Positions 48,796-58,570 of a stretch of 64,000 nt of DNA are shown in pieces. The stretch spans positions 1-64,000 of the forward strand of contig CANRWA010000002.1 in assembly GCA_947643415.1 (NCBI GenBank), written 5' to 3'. A model generated the notes under the pieces. It was not told the origin of the DNA. It saw only the letters and a list, made by a program, of their open reading frames with translations, and made no database searches. Within the stretch, counting starts at the first letter, position 1; each line of letters opens with the position of its first letter. The position numbers and the translations under genes were made by a program. The stretch is from an uncultured Clostridia bacterium (GTDB lineage Bacteria > Bacillota > Clostridia > Lachnospirales > Lachnospiraceae).

Positions 48796-48824
48796 TTTTC
48801 ATGGCACACAATTTGGTGTATAAT
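48796..48824 (+). promoter_or_regulatory. Candidate promoter of glgA
   Basis: A consensus TATAAT at 48819-48824 with a weak -35 (TTTTCA) 17 bases upstream; about 43 bases before the glgA start. Confidence 0.5.
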
Positions 48825-48866
48825 GGTAATAATAAATTGAATCCAAACCGAAAGGGGAGAAATGCA

Positions 48867-50303
48867 TTGAAGAAAGTATTATTTGTTGCTTCGGAATGTG
48901 TGCCATTTATCAAGACGGGTGGACTGGCCGATGTTGCGGGGTCTTTACCAAAATATTTCAATAAGAAAGAATTTGATGTACGGGTCATGCTGCCGAAATA
49001 TATGGCAATTCCACAGGAGTACAAAGATCAGATGGAGTATGTGACTCATTTCTATCTGGAGCTGGCATGGAGACAGCAGTATGTAGGGATTTTTAAACTG
49101 GATTATAATGGGGTTACCTTTTATTTTCTAGATAATGAGTTTTATTTTAATGGAGACAAACCATATGGCGAGATCTATCAGGATATTGAGAAATTTGCTT
49201 TCTTTGACAAGGCAGCTCTCTCTACGCTTCCCTTGATTGATTTCCGCCCGGACATCATCCATTGCCATGACTGGCAGACGGGGCTTCTGCCGGTGTATCT
49301 GCAGGACTCTTTTCAGCAGGGAGAGTTTTACCGTGGCATCAAGACTATTATGACCATACACAATCTGAAGTTTCAGGGTGTATGGGACAAGAAGACAGTG
49401 ATGGATACGGCAGGGCTGGATGCATACTATTTCACGCCGGACAAACTGGAGGCATATGGGGATGCCAATTACCTGAAAGGCGGTCTTGTCTATGCAGATC
49501 AGATCACCACAGTAAGTGACACTTATGCACAGGAGATCAAGACGCCATTTTATGGGGAGAAGCTGGATGGCCTTATCAATGCCAGGGCGAACTGTCTCAC
49601 AGGTATTGTCAATGGCCTGGATTATGATGAATACGATCCGTCGAAAGATCCGCTGATTGATACGAATTATGATGCCCGGACATTCCGCAAGGAGAAGATC
49701 AAGAATAAGAGGGCACTGCAGAAGGAACTGGGACTTGCCCAGGATGACAGGAAGTTCATGATCGGTATCGTGTCCCGCCTGACAGACCAGAAAGGATTTG
49801 ACCTGATCGATTATGTCATTGAGGAGATCTGCGCAGAGGATACTCAGCTTGTGGTGCTGGGAACCGGTGATGAGAAGTACGAACATCTTTTCCGTCATTT
49901 TGCATGGAAGTATCCGGACCGTGTATCGGCAAATATTTTTTATTCCAATGAGCGCTCACATAAGATCTATGCTTCCTGTGATGCATTTCTTATGCCGTCC
50001 CTCTTTGAGCCATGCGGTCTGAGCCAGCTTATGAGCCTGCGCTACGGCACTGTGCCTATTGTGCGTGAAACGGGAGGATTAAGGGATACGGTTGAACCAT
50101 ATAATGAGTATGAAAATACAGGAACCGGATTTTCCTTTGCCAATTACAATGCCCATGAAATGTTGGATACGATCCGTTATGCCAAGAGGGTGTATTTTGA
50201 TAATAAAAGAGAGTGGAATAAGATCATTGACCGCGGCATGGCAATGGATTTCTCTTGGAATAATTCGGCAAGGAAATATGAGGATCTGTATAACCGGATG
50301 TAA
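48867..50303 (+). CDS. glgA: Glycogen synthase (ADP-glucose type, GT5)
   Basis: A 478-residue enzyme from a TTG at 48867 behind AGGGGAG, which gives the canonical start KKVLFVASECVPFIKTGGLA with the KTGGL substrate loop. DIIHCHDWQTGLLPVYL, TIHNLKFQGVW, GIVNGLDYDEYDP, IVSRLTDQKGFDLI and the donor-site MPSLFEPCGLSQL are all in place. An ATG at 48801 would add 22 unlikely residues. It makes alpha-1,4-glucan from ADP-glucose. Other glg genes are not in the window. Confidence 0.94.
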   Translation: MKKVLFVASECVPFIKTGGLADVAGSLPKYFNKKEFDVRVMLPKYMAIPQEYKDQMEYVTHFYLELAWRQQYVGIFKLDYNGVTFYFLDNEFYFNGDKPYGEIYQDIEKFAFFDKAALSTLPLIDFRPDIIHCHDWQTGLLPVYLQDSFQQGEFYRGIKTIMTIHNLKFQGVWDKKTVMDTAGLDAYYFTPDKLEAYGDANYLKGGLVYADQITTVSDTYAQEIKTPFYGEKLDGLINARANCLTGIVNGLDYDEYDPSKDPLIDTNYDARTFRKEKIKNKRALQKELGLAQDDRKFMIGIVSRLTDQKGFDLIDYVIEEICAEDTQLVVLGTGDEKYEHLFRHFAWKYPDRVSANIFYSNERSHKIYASCDAFLMPSLFEPCGLSQLMSLRYGTVPIVRETGGLRDTVEPYNEYENTGTGFSFANYNAHEMLDTIRYAKRVYFDNKREWNKIIDRGMAMDFSWNNSARKYEDLYNRM

Positions 50304-50319
50304 GTCTAACTGCGCAGGT

Positions 50320-50342
50320 GGATATTTTTTCAAAAAATATCC
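50320..50342 (+). terminator. Perfect A/T-rich hairpin after glgA
   Basis: GGATATTTTTT, one base, AAAAAATATCC: an 11-bp perfect palindrome 16 bases after the glgA stop. It works in either direction. Confidence 0.6.
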
Positions 50343-50350
50343 AGAAGTGC

Positions 50351-50379
50351 TTGAATTTTTTGGAAAAATTGGGTATTAT
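50351..50379 (+). promoter_or_regulatory. Predicted sigma-A promoter of gap
   Basis: TTGAAT, 17 bases, TATTAT, about 67 bases before the ATG of gap, which has TAGGAGG in front. Confidence 0.7.
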
Positions 50380-50446
50380 AAAGGAAAGCAAGTTTGTGTA
50401 AAATTTAACAAACTTAACTTTAACTAAATTTTTAGGAGGAAATATC

Positions 50447-51463
50447 ATGTCAGTAAAAGTAGCGATTAATGGTTTTGGACGTATTGGACGTCTTGCATTC
50501 AGACAGATGTTTGGTGCAGAAGGTTATGAGGTAGTAGCGATAAACGATCTGACAAGCCCTAAGATGCTTGCTCATCTTCTAAAGTATGACTCTTCCCAGG
50601 GTAAATATGAGAAAGCAGATTCCGTATCTGCAAGCGATGATTCAATCACAGTAGATGGAAAAGAGATTAAGATCTATGCTTTCCCAGATGCAAATAACTG
50701 CCCATGGGGTGATCTTGGTGTAGATGTAGTTCTGGAGTGTTCTGGTTTCTACACCTCCAAGGATAAAGCGCAGGCACATATCAATGCAGGTGCGAGAAAA
50801 GTTGTTATCTCCGCTCCGGCAGGAAATGATCTTCCTACTATCGTATACAACACCAACCATGAGACACTGAAAGCAGAAGATACCATTATTTCAGCAGCTT
50901 CCTGTACAACAAACTGCCTGGCTCCTATGGCAGATGCCCTGAACAAATATGCAGAAGTACAGTCTGGTATCATGGTTACCATCCATGCTTACACTGGTGA
51001 TCAGATGACTCTGGATGGACCACAGAGAAAAGGTGATCTGAGAAGATCCCGTGCTGCCGCAGTAAACATCGTTCCGAACAGCACGGGTGCTGCAAAAGCG
51101 ATTGGTCTTGTTATTCCGGAATTGAATGGCAAACTTATCGGTTCTGCACAGCGTGTACCTACTCCTACAGGCTCTACCACGATTCTGACTGCAGTTGTTA
51201 AGAAGAGTGATGTAACTGTTGAGGGAATCAACGCAGCTATGAAGGCAGCAGCAAATGAATCCTTCGGATACAATGAAGATGAGATCGTATCTTCTGATAT
51301 TGTAGGAATGAGATATGGTTCTCTGTTCGATGCAACACAGACTATGGTATCCAAGGTATCTGATGATCTGTATGAAGTTCAGGTTGTATCCTGGTACGAC
51401 AACGAGAATTCCTATACAAGCCAGATGGTTCGTACGATCAAGTACTTCAGCGAGCTGGCATAA
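50447..51463 (+). CDS. gap: Glyceraldehyde-3-phosphate dehydrogenase
   Basis: A 338-residue NAD-type [19 protein letters not shown] binds the cofactor, the catalytic cysteine is in [17 protein letters not shown], and the C-terminal half has [33 protein letters not shown] and [12 protein letters not shown]. It catalyses oxidation and phosphorylation of glyceraldehyde-3-phosphate in glycolysis. First gene of gap-pgk-tpiA. Confidence 0.97.
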   Translation: MSVKVAINGFGRIGRLAFRQMFGAEGYEVVAINDLTSPKMLAHLLKYDSSQGKYEKADSVSASDDSITVDGKEIKIYAFPDANNCPWGDLGVDVVLECSGFYTSKDKAQAHINAGARKVVISAPAGNDLPTIVYNTNHETLKAEDTIISAASCTTNCLAPMADALNKYAEVQSGIMVTIHAYTGDQMTLDGPQRKGDLRRSRAAAVNIVPNSTGAAKAIGLVIPELNGKLIGSAQRVPTPTGSTTILTAVVKKSDVTVEGINAAMKAAANESFGYNEDEIVSSDIVGMRYGSLFDATQTMVSKVSDDLYEVQVVSWYDNENSYTSQMVRTIKYFSELA

Positions 51464-51498
51464 GTTTACAGGACAAGATATTGCAATGATCCTAAAAG

Positions 51499-51523
51499 GG
51501 GTCCGGTCAGTAGGACCGGACCC
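51499..51523 (+). terminator. Hairpin between gap and pgk
   Basis: A 10-bp perfect GC-rich stem GGGTCCGGTC/GACCGGACCC with a five-base loop, followed by TTATCTTATG. It may act as a partial terminator or protect the gap message, giving more gap than pgk. Confidence 0.65.
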
Positions 51524-51556
51524 TTATCTTATGATTAAGAAAATGGAGGTTTTGAA

Positions 51557-52753
51557 ATGTTAAACAAAAAATCAGTTGATGATATCAATGTAAAAGGACA
51601 GCGGGTTCTGGTACGCTGTGACTTTAATGTACCACTGCAGGATGGCAAGATCACAGACGAGAACCGTCTTGTGGCAGCGCTTCCTACGATAAAGAAACTT
51701 ATCGCAGACGGTGGCAAGGTGATTCTCTGTTCCCATCTTGGCAAGCCGAAAGGAGAGCCGAAACCAGAGCTTTCCCTGGCTCCGGTGGCAACTCGCCTGT
51801 CAGAGCTTCTTGGACAGGATGTGAAGTTTGCAGCAGATGCTAATGTAGTTGGTGAGAATGCAAAGGCTGCTGTAGAGGCAATGCAGGATGGAGAAGTTGT
51901 TCTCCTTGAGAATACCCGTTACCGTAAAGAAGAGACAAAGAATGAAGAAGCTTTTTCCAAGGACCTAGCTTCTCTGGCAGATGTTTTTGTCAATGATGCA
52001 TTTGGTACTGCCCACAGGGCACACTGCTCGAATGTTGGTGTGACTCAGTATGTAGATACGGCTGTGGTAGGCTATCTGATGCAGAAGGAGATAGATTTCC
52101 TTGGAAACGCAGTCAACAATCCGGAAAGACCATTTGTTGCCATTCTCGGCGGGGCGAAAGTTTCTTCTAAGATCTCTGTCATCAATAATCTTCTTGATAA
52201 GGTTGATACTTTAATCATCGGCGGCGGTATGGCATATACCTTTATGGCAGCACATGGAGAGGAAGTGGGAAATTCCCTTCTTGAGGAAGATTACAAGCAG
52301 TATGCCCTTGATATGGAGAAGAAAGCGGAGGAGAAGGGTGTGAAGCTGCTGATCCCGATTGATACTGTTGTAGCAGATGATTTTTCAAATGATGCGAATT
52401 TTAAGACAGTAGGACGTGGTGAGATTCCGGCAGATATGGAAGGGCTGGATATCGGACCGGAATCTTCGAAGTTATTTGCAGATGCCATCAAGGGTGCAAA
52501 AACAGTTGTCTGGAATGGGCCAATGGGATGCTTTGAGATGCCGAATTTCGCAAAGGGAACCATTGAAGTGGCAAAGGCAATGGCAGAGTTGAACGGTGCT
52601 ACTACCATTATTGGCGGTGGTGATAGTGCGGCAGCAGTAAACCAGCTTGGATTTGGAGATAAGATGACTCATATCTCAACAGGCGGTGGCGCTTCTCTGG
52701 AGTTCCTGGAAGGAAAGGACCTCCCAGGCGTAGTCGCAGCCAACGATAAATAG
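51557..52753 (+). CDS. pgk: Phosphoglycerate kinase
   Basis: A 398-residue enzyme with [78 protein letters not shown] and the ATP-side [32 protein letters not shown] precedes the ATG. It transfers phosphate from 1,3-bisphosphoglycerate to ADP. Its last bases are duplicated directly and in inverted orientation downstream. Confidence 0.97.
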   Translation: MLNKKSVDDINVKGQRVLVRCDFNVPLQDGKITDENRLVAALPTIKKLIADGGKVILCSHLGKPKGEPKPELSLAPVATRLSELLGQDVKFAADANVVGENAKAAVEAMQDGEVVLLENTRYRKEETKNEEAFSKDLASLADVFVNDAFGTAHRAHCSNVGVTQYVDTAVVGYLMQKEIDFLGNAVNNPERPFVAILGGAKVSSKISVINNLLDKVDTLIIGGGMAYTFMAAHGEEVGNSLLEEDYKQYALDMEKKAEEKGVKLLIPIDTVVADDFSNDANFKTVGRGEIPADMEGLDIGPESSKLFADAIKGAKTVVWNGPMGCFEMPNFAKGTIEVAKAMAELNGATTIIGGGDSAAAVNQLGFGDKMTHISTGGGASLEFLEGKDLPGVVAANDK

Positions 52754-52812
52754 AAAGAATCAGGGTGAAGGGCTGCGACTACGCCTTAGTGGTCCGCAGC
52801 CAACGATAAATA
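52727..52812 (+). repeat. Inverted and direct duplication of the pgk 3' end
   Basis: GGCGTAGTCGCAGCC at 52727-52741 (last codons of pgk) is repeated in inverted orientation at 52771-52785, a perfect 15-bp pair with a 29-base loop that contains the stop codon. In addition CGCAGCCAACGATAAATA is repeated directly at 52735-52752 and 52795-52812, exactly 60 bases apart. Confidence 0.8.
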
Positions 52813-52828
52813 ATTAGGGGGATTTGTA

Positions 52829-53575
52829 ATGTCAAGAAGAAGAATTATAGCAGGCAACTGGAAGATGAATAAGACACCCAGTGAAGCAAAAGTTCTGATC
52901 GATGAGCTGCTTCCGCTTGTAAAAAATAATGATGTGGATGTAGTGTTCTGCGTACCGGCCATTGATATCGTTCCTGCGGTAGAGGCTGTGAAGGGAAGTA
53001 ATGTAAATATTGGCGCAGAAAACCTTTATTTTGAAGAGAGCGGTGCCTATACCGGAGAGATCTCTCCCAATATGCTGGTGGATGCTGGAGCAAAATATGT
53101 GATCATCGGACATTCTGAGAGAAGAGAGTATTTTGCTGAGACAGATGAGACTGTGAATAAGAAGGTGTTGAAAGCTTTTGAACATGATCTTACCCCGATC
53201 ATTTGCTGCGGTGAGACATTGACACAGAGGAAACAAGGCATCTATGTGGACTGGATCCGTATGCAGATCAAGATCGCATTCCAGAATGTAACAGCAGATC
53301 AGGCGAAGAAGGCAGTGATCGCATATGAACCGATCTGGGCGATCGGCACAGGTGAGACAGCTACCGCAGACCAGGCACAGGAGGTCTGTGCGGCAATCCG
53401 TCAGGTGATCGGAGAAGTTTATGATGCTGCGACAGCAGATGCGATCCGCATTCAGTATGGCGGGTCTATGAATGCCGGCAATGCGGCAGAACTTCTTGCA
53501 AAACCGGATATTGACGGGGGGCTTATTGGCGGGGCATCTCTGAAACCAGATTTTGGCAAGATCGTGAATGCCTGA
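52829..53575 (+). CDS. tpiA: Triosephosphate isomerase
   Basis: A 248-residue TIM barrel. [11 protein letters not shown] holds the catalytic Asn and Lys, [11 protein letters not shown] the catalytic His, [17 protein letters not shown] the catalytic Glu and flexible loop, and [14 protein letters not shown] plus GGLIGGASL the phosphate site. It interconverts dihydroxyacetone phosphate and glyceraldehyde-3-phosphate. AGGGGG lies before the ATG. It ends the glycolytic cluster. Confidence 0.97.
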   Translation: MSRRRIIAGNWKMNKTPSEAKVLIDELLPLVKNNDVDVVFCVPAIDIVPAVEAVKGSNVNIGAENLYFEESGAYTGEISPNMLVDAGAKYVIIGHSERREYFAETDETVNKKVLKAFEHDLTPIICCGETLTQRKQGIYVDWIRMQIKIAFQNVTADQAKKAVIAYEPIWAIGTGETATADQAQEVCAAIRQVIGEVYDAATADAIRIQYGGSMNAGNAAELLAKPDIDGGLIGGASLKPDFGKIVNA

Positions 53576-53647
53576 TCATACCTTAATGGCGTTAATTTGA
53601 ACCCGTTGAGCTAAGATAAATGTGGGAATTGAACAGTGAGTGTGAAG

Positions 53648-53690
53648 AAAAAGATATCAGGGGAAGCAGGTTCCTTTGATATCTTTTTTC
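53648..53690 (+). terminator. Rho-independent terminator after tpiA
   Basis: AAAAAGATATCA / TGATATCTTTTTT stem with a 16-base loop and a T run. Bidirectional in appearance. Confidence 0.75.
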
Positions 53691-53743
53691 TAAAGAAAAG
53701 TAAAAATGTAAATGTAAACTGCCCGTCTGGGATTAAATTTGGG

Positions 53744-53772
53744 TTGACACCAGACAAGCTATCTTTTATAAT
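53744..53772 (+). promoter_or_regulatory. Predicted sigma-A promoter of the hydrogenase-receptor gene
   Basis: Near-perfect TTGACA, 17 bases, TATAAT, 55 bases before the TTG start, which has AAAGGAGG in front. Confidence 0.8.
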
Positions 53773-53827
53773 TTTATTATAATTTTCGTGTGTTACATGA
53801 TGGAATGAATCAAAGGAGGAAGGGATT

Positions 53828-55756
53828 TTGAGTATTATTGGAGTAAAGACAGATAAATGTGTTGGGTGTAATGCATGTGTCAGGGTGTGTCCGGTGGCGG
53901 ATGCCAATGTGGGCCGCTTTGATGAGGGGGATAAACTGCGGATCGAGATTGATGATGAGAAATGTATTAAGTGTGGTGCATGCATTAGGGCATGTACCCA
54001 TGAAGCCAGATTTTTCCGGGATGATATCGATGCATTTCTTCAGGACCTGAAGAACGGCAAGGAAGTGGCGATGATCGCAGCGCCTGCTATTAAGATCGCT
54101 TTTGACGGAAACTGGCGTCATGCCCTGCAGTGGCTGCGCAACCAGGGGGTAAAGGCGATCTATGATGTCGGTTTGGGTGCTGATATCTGTACATGGGCGC
54201 ATATCCGCTATATGCAGAAGAATCCTGGGGCAAAGGTGATCTCCCAGCCGTGTGCGGCTGTGGTGAATTATATAGAGAAGCATAAACATGATCTGCTTCC
54301 GCACCTCTCCCCGGTTCAGAGTCCGATGATGTGCATTGCCATATATATGAGGAAGGTATTGGGATTCAGGGGCAAGATAGCGGCTCTGTCCCCCTGTATT
54401 GCAAAGATTGATGAGTTCCATGATACTAAGGTGATCGACTATAATGTGACGATGGAACATCTGCAGGATTATTTTAAAGAGAGTGGAGTAGAACTTCCAA
54501 AGGTGAAGATCTACAGTGAGTTTGAGTTTGACGGTGAGCAGGGAATGGAGGGTGCGATCTATCCAAAACCAGGCGGTCTTATGAGCAATCTGCTGATCCA
54601 TGCGCCAGAGATGGAAATCATCACTTCGGAGGGTACAGAGAAGCTGTACAAGGACCTGGATACATATAGTGAGCTGAAGAGAGAGAATATGCCGGATGTA
54701 TTTGATGTGCTGAATTGTGAAAATGGCTGTAATGGCGGACCGGCGACTGGTGTCAACTATCATCTCTTCGCCATGAATGATATTATGTATGATGTGGAGA
54801 AACATGCCAGAAGGAGACGGAAGGAGAATACTACAAGGAAGGGTGTGGACAAACAGTTTGCCCAGTTTGACAAGGAGCTGCGGCTGGAAGATTTTCTGCG
54901 CAGTTATAAGAAGAAAAACGAGAATGTCATATCTATATCAGAAGCGGAGATTGAGAAAAGTTTTGAGGATCTTGGTAAATTTACAGAGCAGGAGAAACAC
55001 TTTGACTGTCATGCCTGTGGGTACCGCTCCTGCCGCGAGATGGCGATTGCCCTGGCAAGGGGGATCAATGAGAAAGAAAACTGTTACCAGTATATGCTTG
55101 ACTGCATCCGCAAGGAACGTCATAAAGTGAGTGACATTAATGAAAAAGTCCTCGATATGAATAAAAAACTGAAGGAGATTTTTGAAGAACTGACAGAGAA
55201 GATTGCAGTGGTAAAGGAACAGGCGGATGTGATCCGCGACTCTGGTGTGGAGAGCAGCAGTGAGATGGAGAATGTTATCACTCATATGAATGAACTGCAG
55301 GAACTGAACTCCAACATTATCGGTTCCATGGATCATATTAACAATAGTGTGGAAGAGTACAATGTCATGACCAGCAATGTGGAGAATATTGCGGAGGAGA
55401 TCAATCTTCTTTCCCTGAATGCTTCTATTGAGGCAGCGAGAGCAGGAGAGGCAGGAAGAGGATTCGCAGTTGTTGCATCCAGCATACAGGCATTGTCAGA
55501 GAATTCCAAAACAGCAGTAAGCAGTGCGCAGGCAAGTGATGAGGGGATTCATAAAGCGATTGATGATGTGAATCGGGTGGTGGAGAACTTTAATGAGGCC
55601 ACCAGTGAGATGCTGGCGACTGTGGCAGGAGCAGCGAAGAATGCCACTCAGGTGTCAGATAAAGGCCTTATGATAAAAGATTATATGACCAGCGTCACCC
55701 GCATGACAGAAGAAATGAGGCAGGTGCTGCAGGAGACAAATGAAATCCTGAGTTAG
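53828..55756 (+). CDS. [FeFe]-hydrogenase-like sensor fused to a chemoreceptor signalling domain
   Basis: A 642-residue cytosolic protein with a TTG start. Residues 1-60 hold two 4Fe-4S ferredoxin motifs (CVGCNACVRVCP, CIKCGACIRACT). Residues 75-330 are an H-cluster-type domain: L1 reads ISQPCAAVVNYIEK, L2 LSPCIAKIDEF and L3 VLNCENGCNGG. The four cluster cysteines are kept, but the proton-transfer cysteine of TSCCP is proline and the neighbouring methionines are replaced, as in sensory rather than catalytic hydrogenases. DCHACGYRSC with a later Cys (about 400-430) is a further 4Fe-4S site. From about 440 a coiled coil leads into the receptor hairpin NLLSLNASIEAARAGEAGRG. No membrane helix. 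It probably senses redox state or H2 and controls CheA. Confidence 0.9.
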   Translation: MSIIGVKTDKCVGCNACVRVCPVADANVGRFDEGDKLRIEIDDEKCIKCGACIRACTHEARFFRDDIDAFLQDLKNGKEVAMIAAPAIKIAFDGNWRHALQWLRNQGVKAIYDVGLGADICTWAHIRYMQKNPGAKVISQPCAAVVNYIEKHKHDLLPHLSPVQSPMMCIAIYMRKVLGFRGKIAALSPCIAKIDEFHDTKVIDYNVTMEHLQDYFKESGVELPKVKIYSEFEFDGEQGMEGAIYPKPGGLMSNLLIHAPEMEIITSEGTEKLYKDLDTYSELKRENMPDVFDVLNCENGCNGGPATGVNYHLFAMNDIMYDVEKHARRRRKENTTRKGVDKQFAQFDKELRLEDFLRSYKKKNENVISISEAEIEKSFEDLGKFTEQEKHFDCHACGYRSCREMAIALARGINEKENCYQYMLDCIRKERHKVSDINEKVLDMNKKLKEIFEELTEKIAVVKEQADVIRDSGVESSSEMENVITHMNELQELNSNIIGSMDHINNSVEEYNVMTSNVENIAEEINLLSLNASIEAARAGEAGRGFAVVASSIQALSENSKTAVSSAQASDEGIHKAIDDVNRVVENFNEATSEMLATVAGAAKNATQVSDKGLMIKDYMTSVTRMTEEMRQVLQETNEILS

Positions 55757-55777
55757 TTCAATGGTGCCGATTGAACT
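55755..55777 (+). terminator. Small hairpin after the hydrogenase-receptor gene
   Basis: AGTTCAAT/ATTGAACT stem with a seven-base loop, overlapping the stop codon; no T run follows, so termination is uncertain. Confidence 0.4.
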
Positions 55778-55829
55778 AAGAAACTGTAATGTGGCAGTAA
55801 CTGGCAGGCATGTCGTTTCTTAACAATGC

Positions 55830-55858
55830 TTGACATTTATATCAATAAATGATAGAAT
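55830..55858 (+). promoter_or_regulatory. Predicted sigma-A promoter of the HD-GYP regulator
   Basis: TTGACA, 17 bases, TAGAAT, 53 bases before the ATG. Confidence 0.75.
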
Positions 55859-55911
55859 CATGATAAATTTTGATATTAGTAGAATGATAAATTATGTGAT
55901 GAGGGAATGGT

Positions 55912-56994
55912 ATGAATAAGCAGCAGATATTGATTGTTGATGATGAGGAAGTAAACCGCGCTGTATTAGCGGAGATGTTCCGTGAGGAGTATGAGATCCT
56001 GGAAGCGGAAAATGGCAAGGAAGCGGTTGCGAAGATTCAGGGCAACACAGGTATTGTCTTGATTTTGTTGGATATTGTGATGCCTGTCATGGATGGTTTT
56101 AAGGTTCTTGACTATATGAAGGAGCAAGAGCTGATCGAAAAGATTCCTGTTATTCTGATCACAGGTGAGAGTGTCAGCAATAGTGAAGGAAAAGCATATG
56201 CTTATGGTGTGGCAGATGTTATGCATAAGCCATTTTATCCACGCATAGTTAAGAGAAGAAGTAATAATATTATTGAATTGTATCAGAATAAGCATAATAT
56301 GGAGCTGCGTCTGAAGGAGCAGGAAAAGGCGATCCGGGCACAGGAAAAAGAGATCCGGAAGGCCAATGAGGATATGATCGAAGCGTTGAGTTCCGTGGTG
56401 GAATTCCGAAGCGCTGAGACAGGAGAGCATACCCGGAGGATTAAGTATTTTACAAGGATTATGCTAAAGTATCTTCAGCAGTATTTTCCGAAGTATGGTA
56501 TCACGGATCATCAGGTTTCTGAGATTACGCGTGCCTCTGCCCTGCATGATATAGGGAAGATCGGTATTCCGGATTCGATCCTGCTGAAGCCGGGGCGGCT
56601 GACAGAGAGGGAATTTGAAGTGATGAAGACCCATACAACCATTGGCTGTGACATTCTCGAAAAATTCTACGAGAACCATGACACAGAGTTTTACCACTAT
56701 TGTTATGAGATATGCAGGTATCATCATGAGCGGTGGGATGGGAATGGTTATCCGGACCATCTGGTAGGAGAAGAGATTCCTATCAGTGCACAGGTTGTTG
56801 CTATTGCCGATGTCTATGATGCACTGGTGAGTCCGAGAGTATATAAGAGTGTATATGCGAATAATATAGCATTTGATATGATAATGGCAGGTGAGTGCGG
56901 GCAGTTCTCACCAGATATGTTGGAATGTTTTGGGCTTGCTAAAGTGGATTTCTTTAATGTAGTGGAAGTTATAAAAATGTTTGAATTTGAATGA
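55912..56994 (+). CDS. Response regulator with HD-GYP cyclic-di-GMP phosphodiesterase domain
   Basis: A 360-residue protein. The receiver (1-125) has LIVDDEEVNR and the phospho-acceptor in LILLDIVMPVMDGF. A charged helix (about 135-165) links to an HD-GYP domain with all key residues: SAETGEHTRRIKYFT, the HD pair in ASALHDIGKIGIPDSI, HTTIGCDIL, HHERWDGNGYPDHL (HD-GYP hallmark) and IADVYDALVSPRVYK. It should degrade cyclic di-GMP under phosphorylation control. Own promoter upstream and a strong terminator downstream make it a single-gene unit. Confidence 0.92.
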   Translation: MNKQQILIVDDEEVNRAVLAEMFREEYEILEAENGKEAVAKIQGNTGIVLILLDIVMPVMDGFKVLDYMKEQELIEKIPVILITGESVSNSEGKAYAYGVADVMHKPFYPRIVKRRSNNIIELYQNKHNMELRLKEQEKAIRAQEKEIRKANEDMIEALSSVVEFRSAETGEHTRRIKYFTRIMLKYLQQYFPKYGITDHQVSEITRASALHDIGKIGIPDSILLKPGRLTEREFEVMKTHTTIGCDILEKFYENHDTEFYHYCYEICRYHHERWDGNGYPDHLVGEEIPISAQVVAIADVYDALVSPRVYKSVYANNIAFDMIMAGECGQFSPDMLECFGLAKVDFFNVVEVIKMFEFE

Positions 56995-57012
56995 TACATA
57001 AAATGCAAAGCA

Positions 57013-57047
57013 GGCAGCAAAAATTGATTTTTTTGTTGCCTTTTTTA
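57013..57047 (+). terminator. Rho-independent terminator after the HD-GYP gene
   Basis: GGCAGCAAAAA / TTTTTTGTTGCC stem followed by TTTTTT. Confidence 0.8.
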
Positions 57048-57135
57048 TTCTCTTTATGGGCAGAGCGGGCGATGCAGGCAGATTGGTTTCATCCGGACAT
57101 GTCCACAGGGATTCAGACTGCAGGAGGGGATTGCT

Positions 57136-58566
57136 ATGGAAGAGAACCTGAGTGTTATATTTCCGTTAGAAAATGCGCTGGAAATAGTGATTGGATTTGA
57201 CCATGCCGGGGTGATTTCCTACGCAAATGCTGTCGCAAAAGAAAAACTAGGGGGAAAAGAAGAACTGAGGGGAAGGAAGATTGATGAAATCTTCCCTAAT
57301 ATGTTCAAAGCCTGTTCCAGTATTCCCGGTTCCCGGTTTCCGGCCGGTGAAGAAGTGCGGAGCCTTGTGGCGTACCGGACAAATAAGACTTGTTTTCCAG
57401 TAGAGGCAAAGGTAGTGACAGATAATCTGTCCGGATTATATTTATGCATGGCAAATGATATATTGGAGAGAGAGCATCTGGGAAGGGAGATTGAACAGGT
57501 AAGGGAAGAGGCACAGCAGGCAATGAAAGTGAAGTCAGAATTTGTTGCCAATGTGACACATGAACTTCGCACTCCGGTCAATGGCATTCTGGGAAATGTC
57601 AAAGAGCTGCTGGATGGGGAGATTGACAGCAGAGTGGAGAAATCGCTGAGGCTCATTGAACGATGCTGCGGTGATATGAATAAGATCATCAATAATATCC
57701 TGGATTTTTCCAAACTGGAGGCGGGGAAATTTACACTGGAACCTCGGAAATTTAATTTCCGTGATATGCTGGATTATGTTCGGAGCAACCATATCAATAA
57801 GATCACGGAGAAAGGACTTGGATTTTTTATGACGGTCTCTCCCCAGATTCCGGAGCATATTATAGGAGATGAACTGAGGATCGTCCAGATCCTGAACAAC
57901 CTTCTGTCCAATGCCCAGAAGTTCACTTCGGTTGGAAAAATCACTGTGGAGGTGGTGAAGACAGCACAGGTGAAGGACAGGATGGAGTTGTTCTTTATCG
58001 TAAAGGATACAGGGATTGGGATTGACCAGGAGGATAAGGATAAATTGTTTCAGAGTTTTTCCCAGGTAGATGCCTCTATATCGCGAAAGTACGGAGGCAC
58101 CGGACTGGGTCTGAATATATGCAAGCAGTTGGCTGAGTTGATGGGTGGCGCCATTGAAGTGGAGAGTGAGAAGAATAAGGGGAGTACTTTCTCATTTTCT
58201 ATCTGGGTCGGTATCTGCGTGGATGAAAATTCCACAGGGGGGTGGGCTATGCCATCATTTGCTGTGGGAGAAGATACATATCCTATGGAGGACGAAGATG
58301 AGGAGGACAATATTAAGAAATATGGAACGCCGGAGAACCTGGAAAATCTGAAAAAGGTTCTGTCAAAGCTGATCCTCTGTGTAGAGATGGAAAACTGGGA
58401 AAAGGCAGAGATGTTCATGGAGACGGTCAGGCAGCTGACGATAGAGGCGCCCTCGGATGTGAAACGTGTCGTTCTTAGATTGAAGATGGCGATTCAGAAA
58501 GAAAATTATGATAAGATAACTGCAGAATATGCAGAATTAAATAAATTTCTGGAGAATGGGGGGTGA
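57136..58566 (+). CDS. Soluble PAS histidine kinase with C-terminal helical domain
   Basis: A 476-residue kinase without membrane helices, AGGAGGGG before the ATG. A PAS-like domain (about 10-110: VIGFDHAGVISYANAVAKEK) precedes the dimerisation domain with the histidine in FVANVTHELRTPVNGILGN, then the ATPase domain (NNLLSNAQKFT, VKDTGIGI, YGGTGLGLNICKQL, GSTFSFSIWV). After an acidic linker (EDEDEEDN) about 100 residues form a helical domain, possibly a docking or degenerate phosphotransfer module; no obvious HPt histidine is seen. It overlaps the next gene, so the two probably form a pair. Confidence 0.88.
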   Translation: MEENLSVIFPLENALEIVIGFDHAGVISYANAVAKEKLGGKEELRGRKIDEIFPNMFKACSSIPGSRFPAGEEVRSLVAYRTNKTCFPVEAKVVTDNLSGLYLCMANDILEREHLGREIEQVREEAQQAMKVKSEFVANVTHELRTPVNGILGNVKELLDGEIDSRVEKSLRLIERCCGDMNKIINNILDFSKLEAGKFTLEPRKFNFRDMLDYVRSNHINKITEKGLGFFMTVSPQIPEHIIGDELRIVQILNNLLSNAQKFTSVGKITVEVVKTAQVKDRMELFFIVKDTGIGIDQEDKDKLFQSFSQVDASISRKYGGTGLGLNICKQLAELMGGAIEVESEKNKGSTFSFSIWVGICVDENSTGGWAMPSFAVGEDTYPMEDEDEEDNIKKYGTPENLENLKKVLSKLILCVEMENWEKAEMFMETVRQLTIEAPSDVKRVVLRLKMAIQKENYDKITAEYAELNKFLENGG

Positions 58567-58570
58567 TCAT

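Noticed and set aside
53828..55756. Catalytic [FeFe]-hydrogenase
   Set aside because: The proton-transfer cysteine of the TSCCP motif is proline, conserved methionines are replaced, and a chemoreceptor domain is fused on; sensing is the better reading.
34519..55777. A further family of GGCGCCAAT-type hairpins at gene ends (34519, 38684, 53582, 55755)
   Set aside because: The stems share a flavour (GGCG with CAAT/ATTG) but differ in length and loop; four weak cases are not enough to claim a repeat family.
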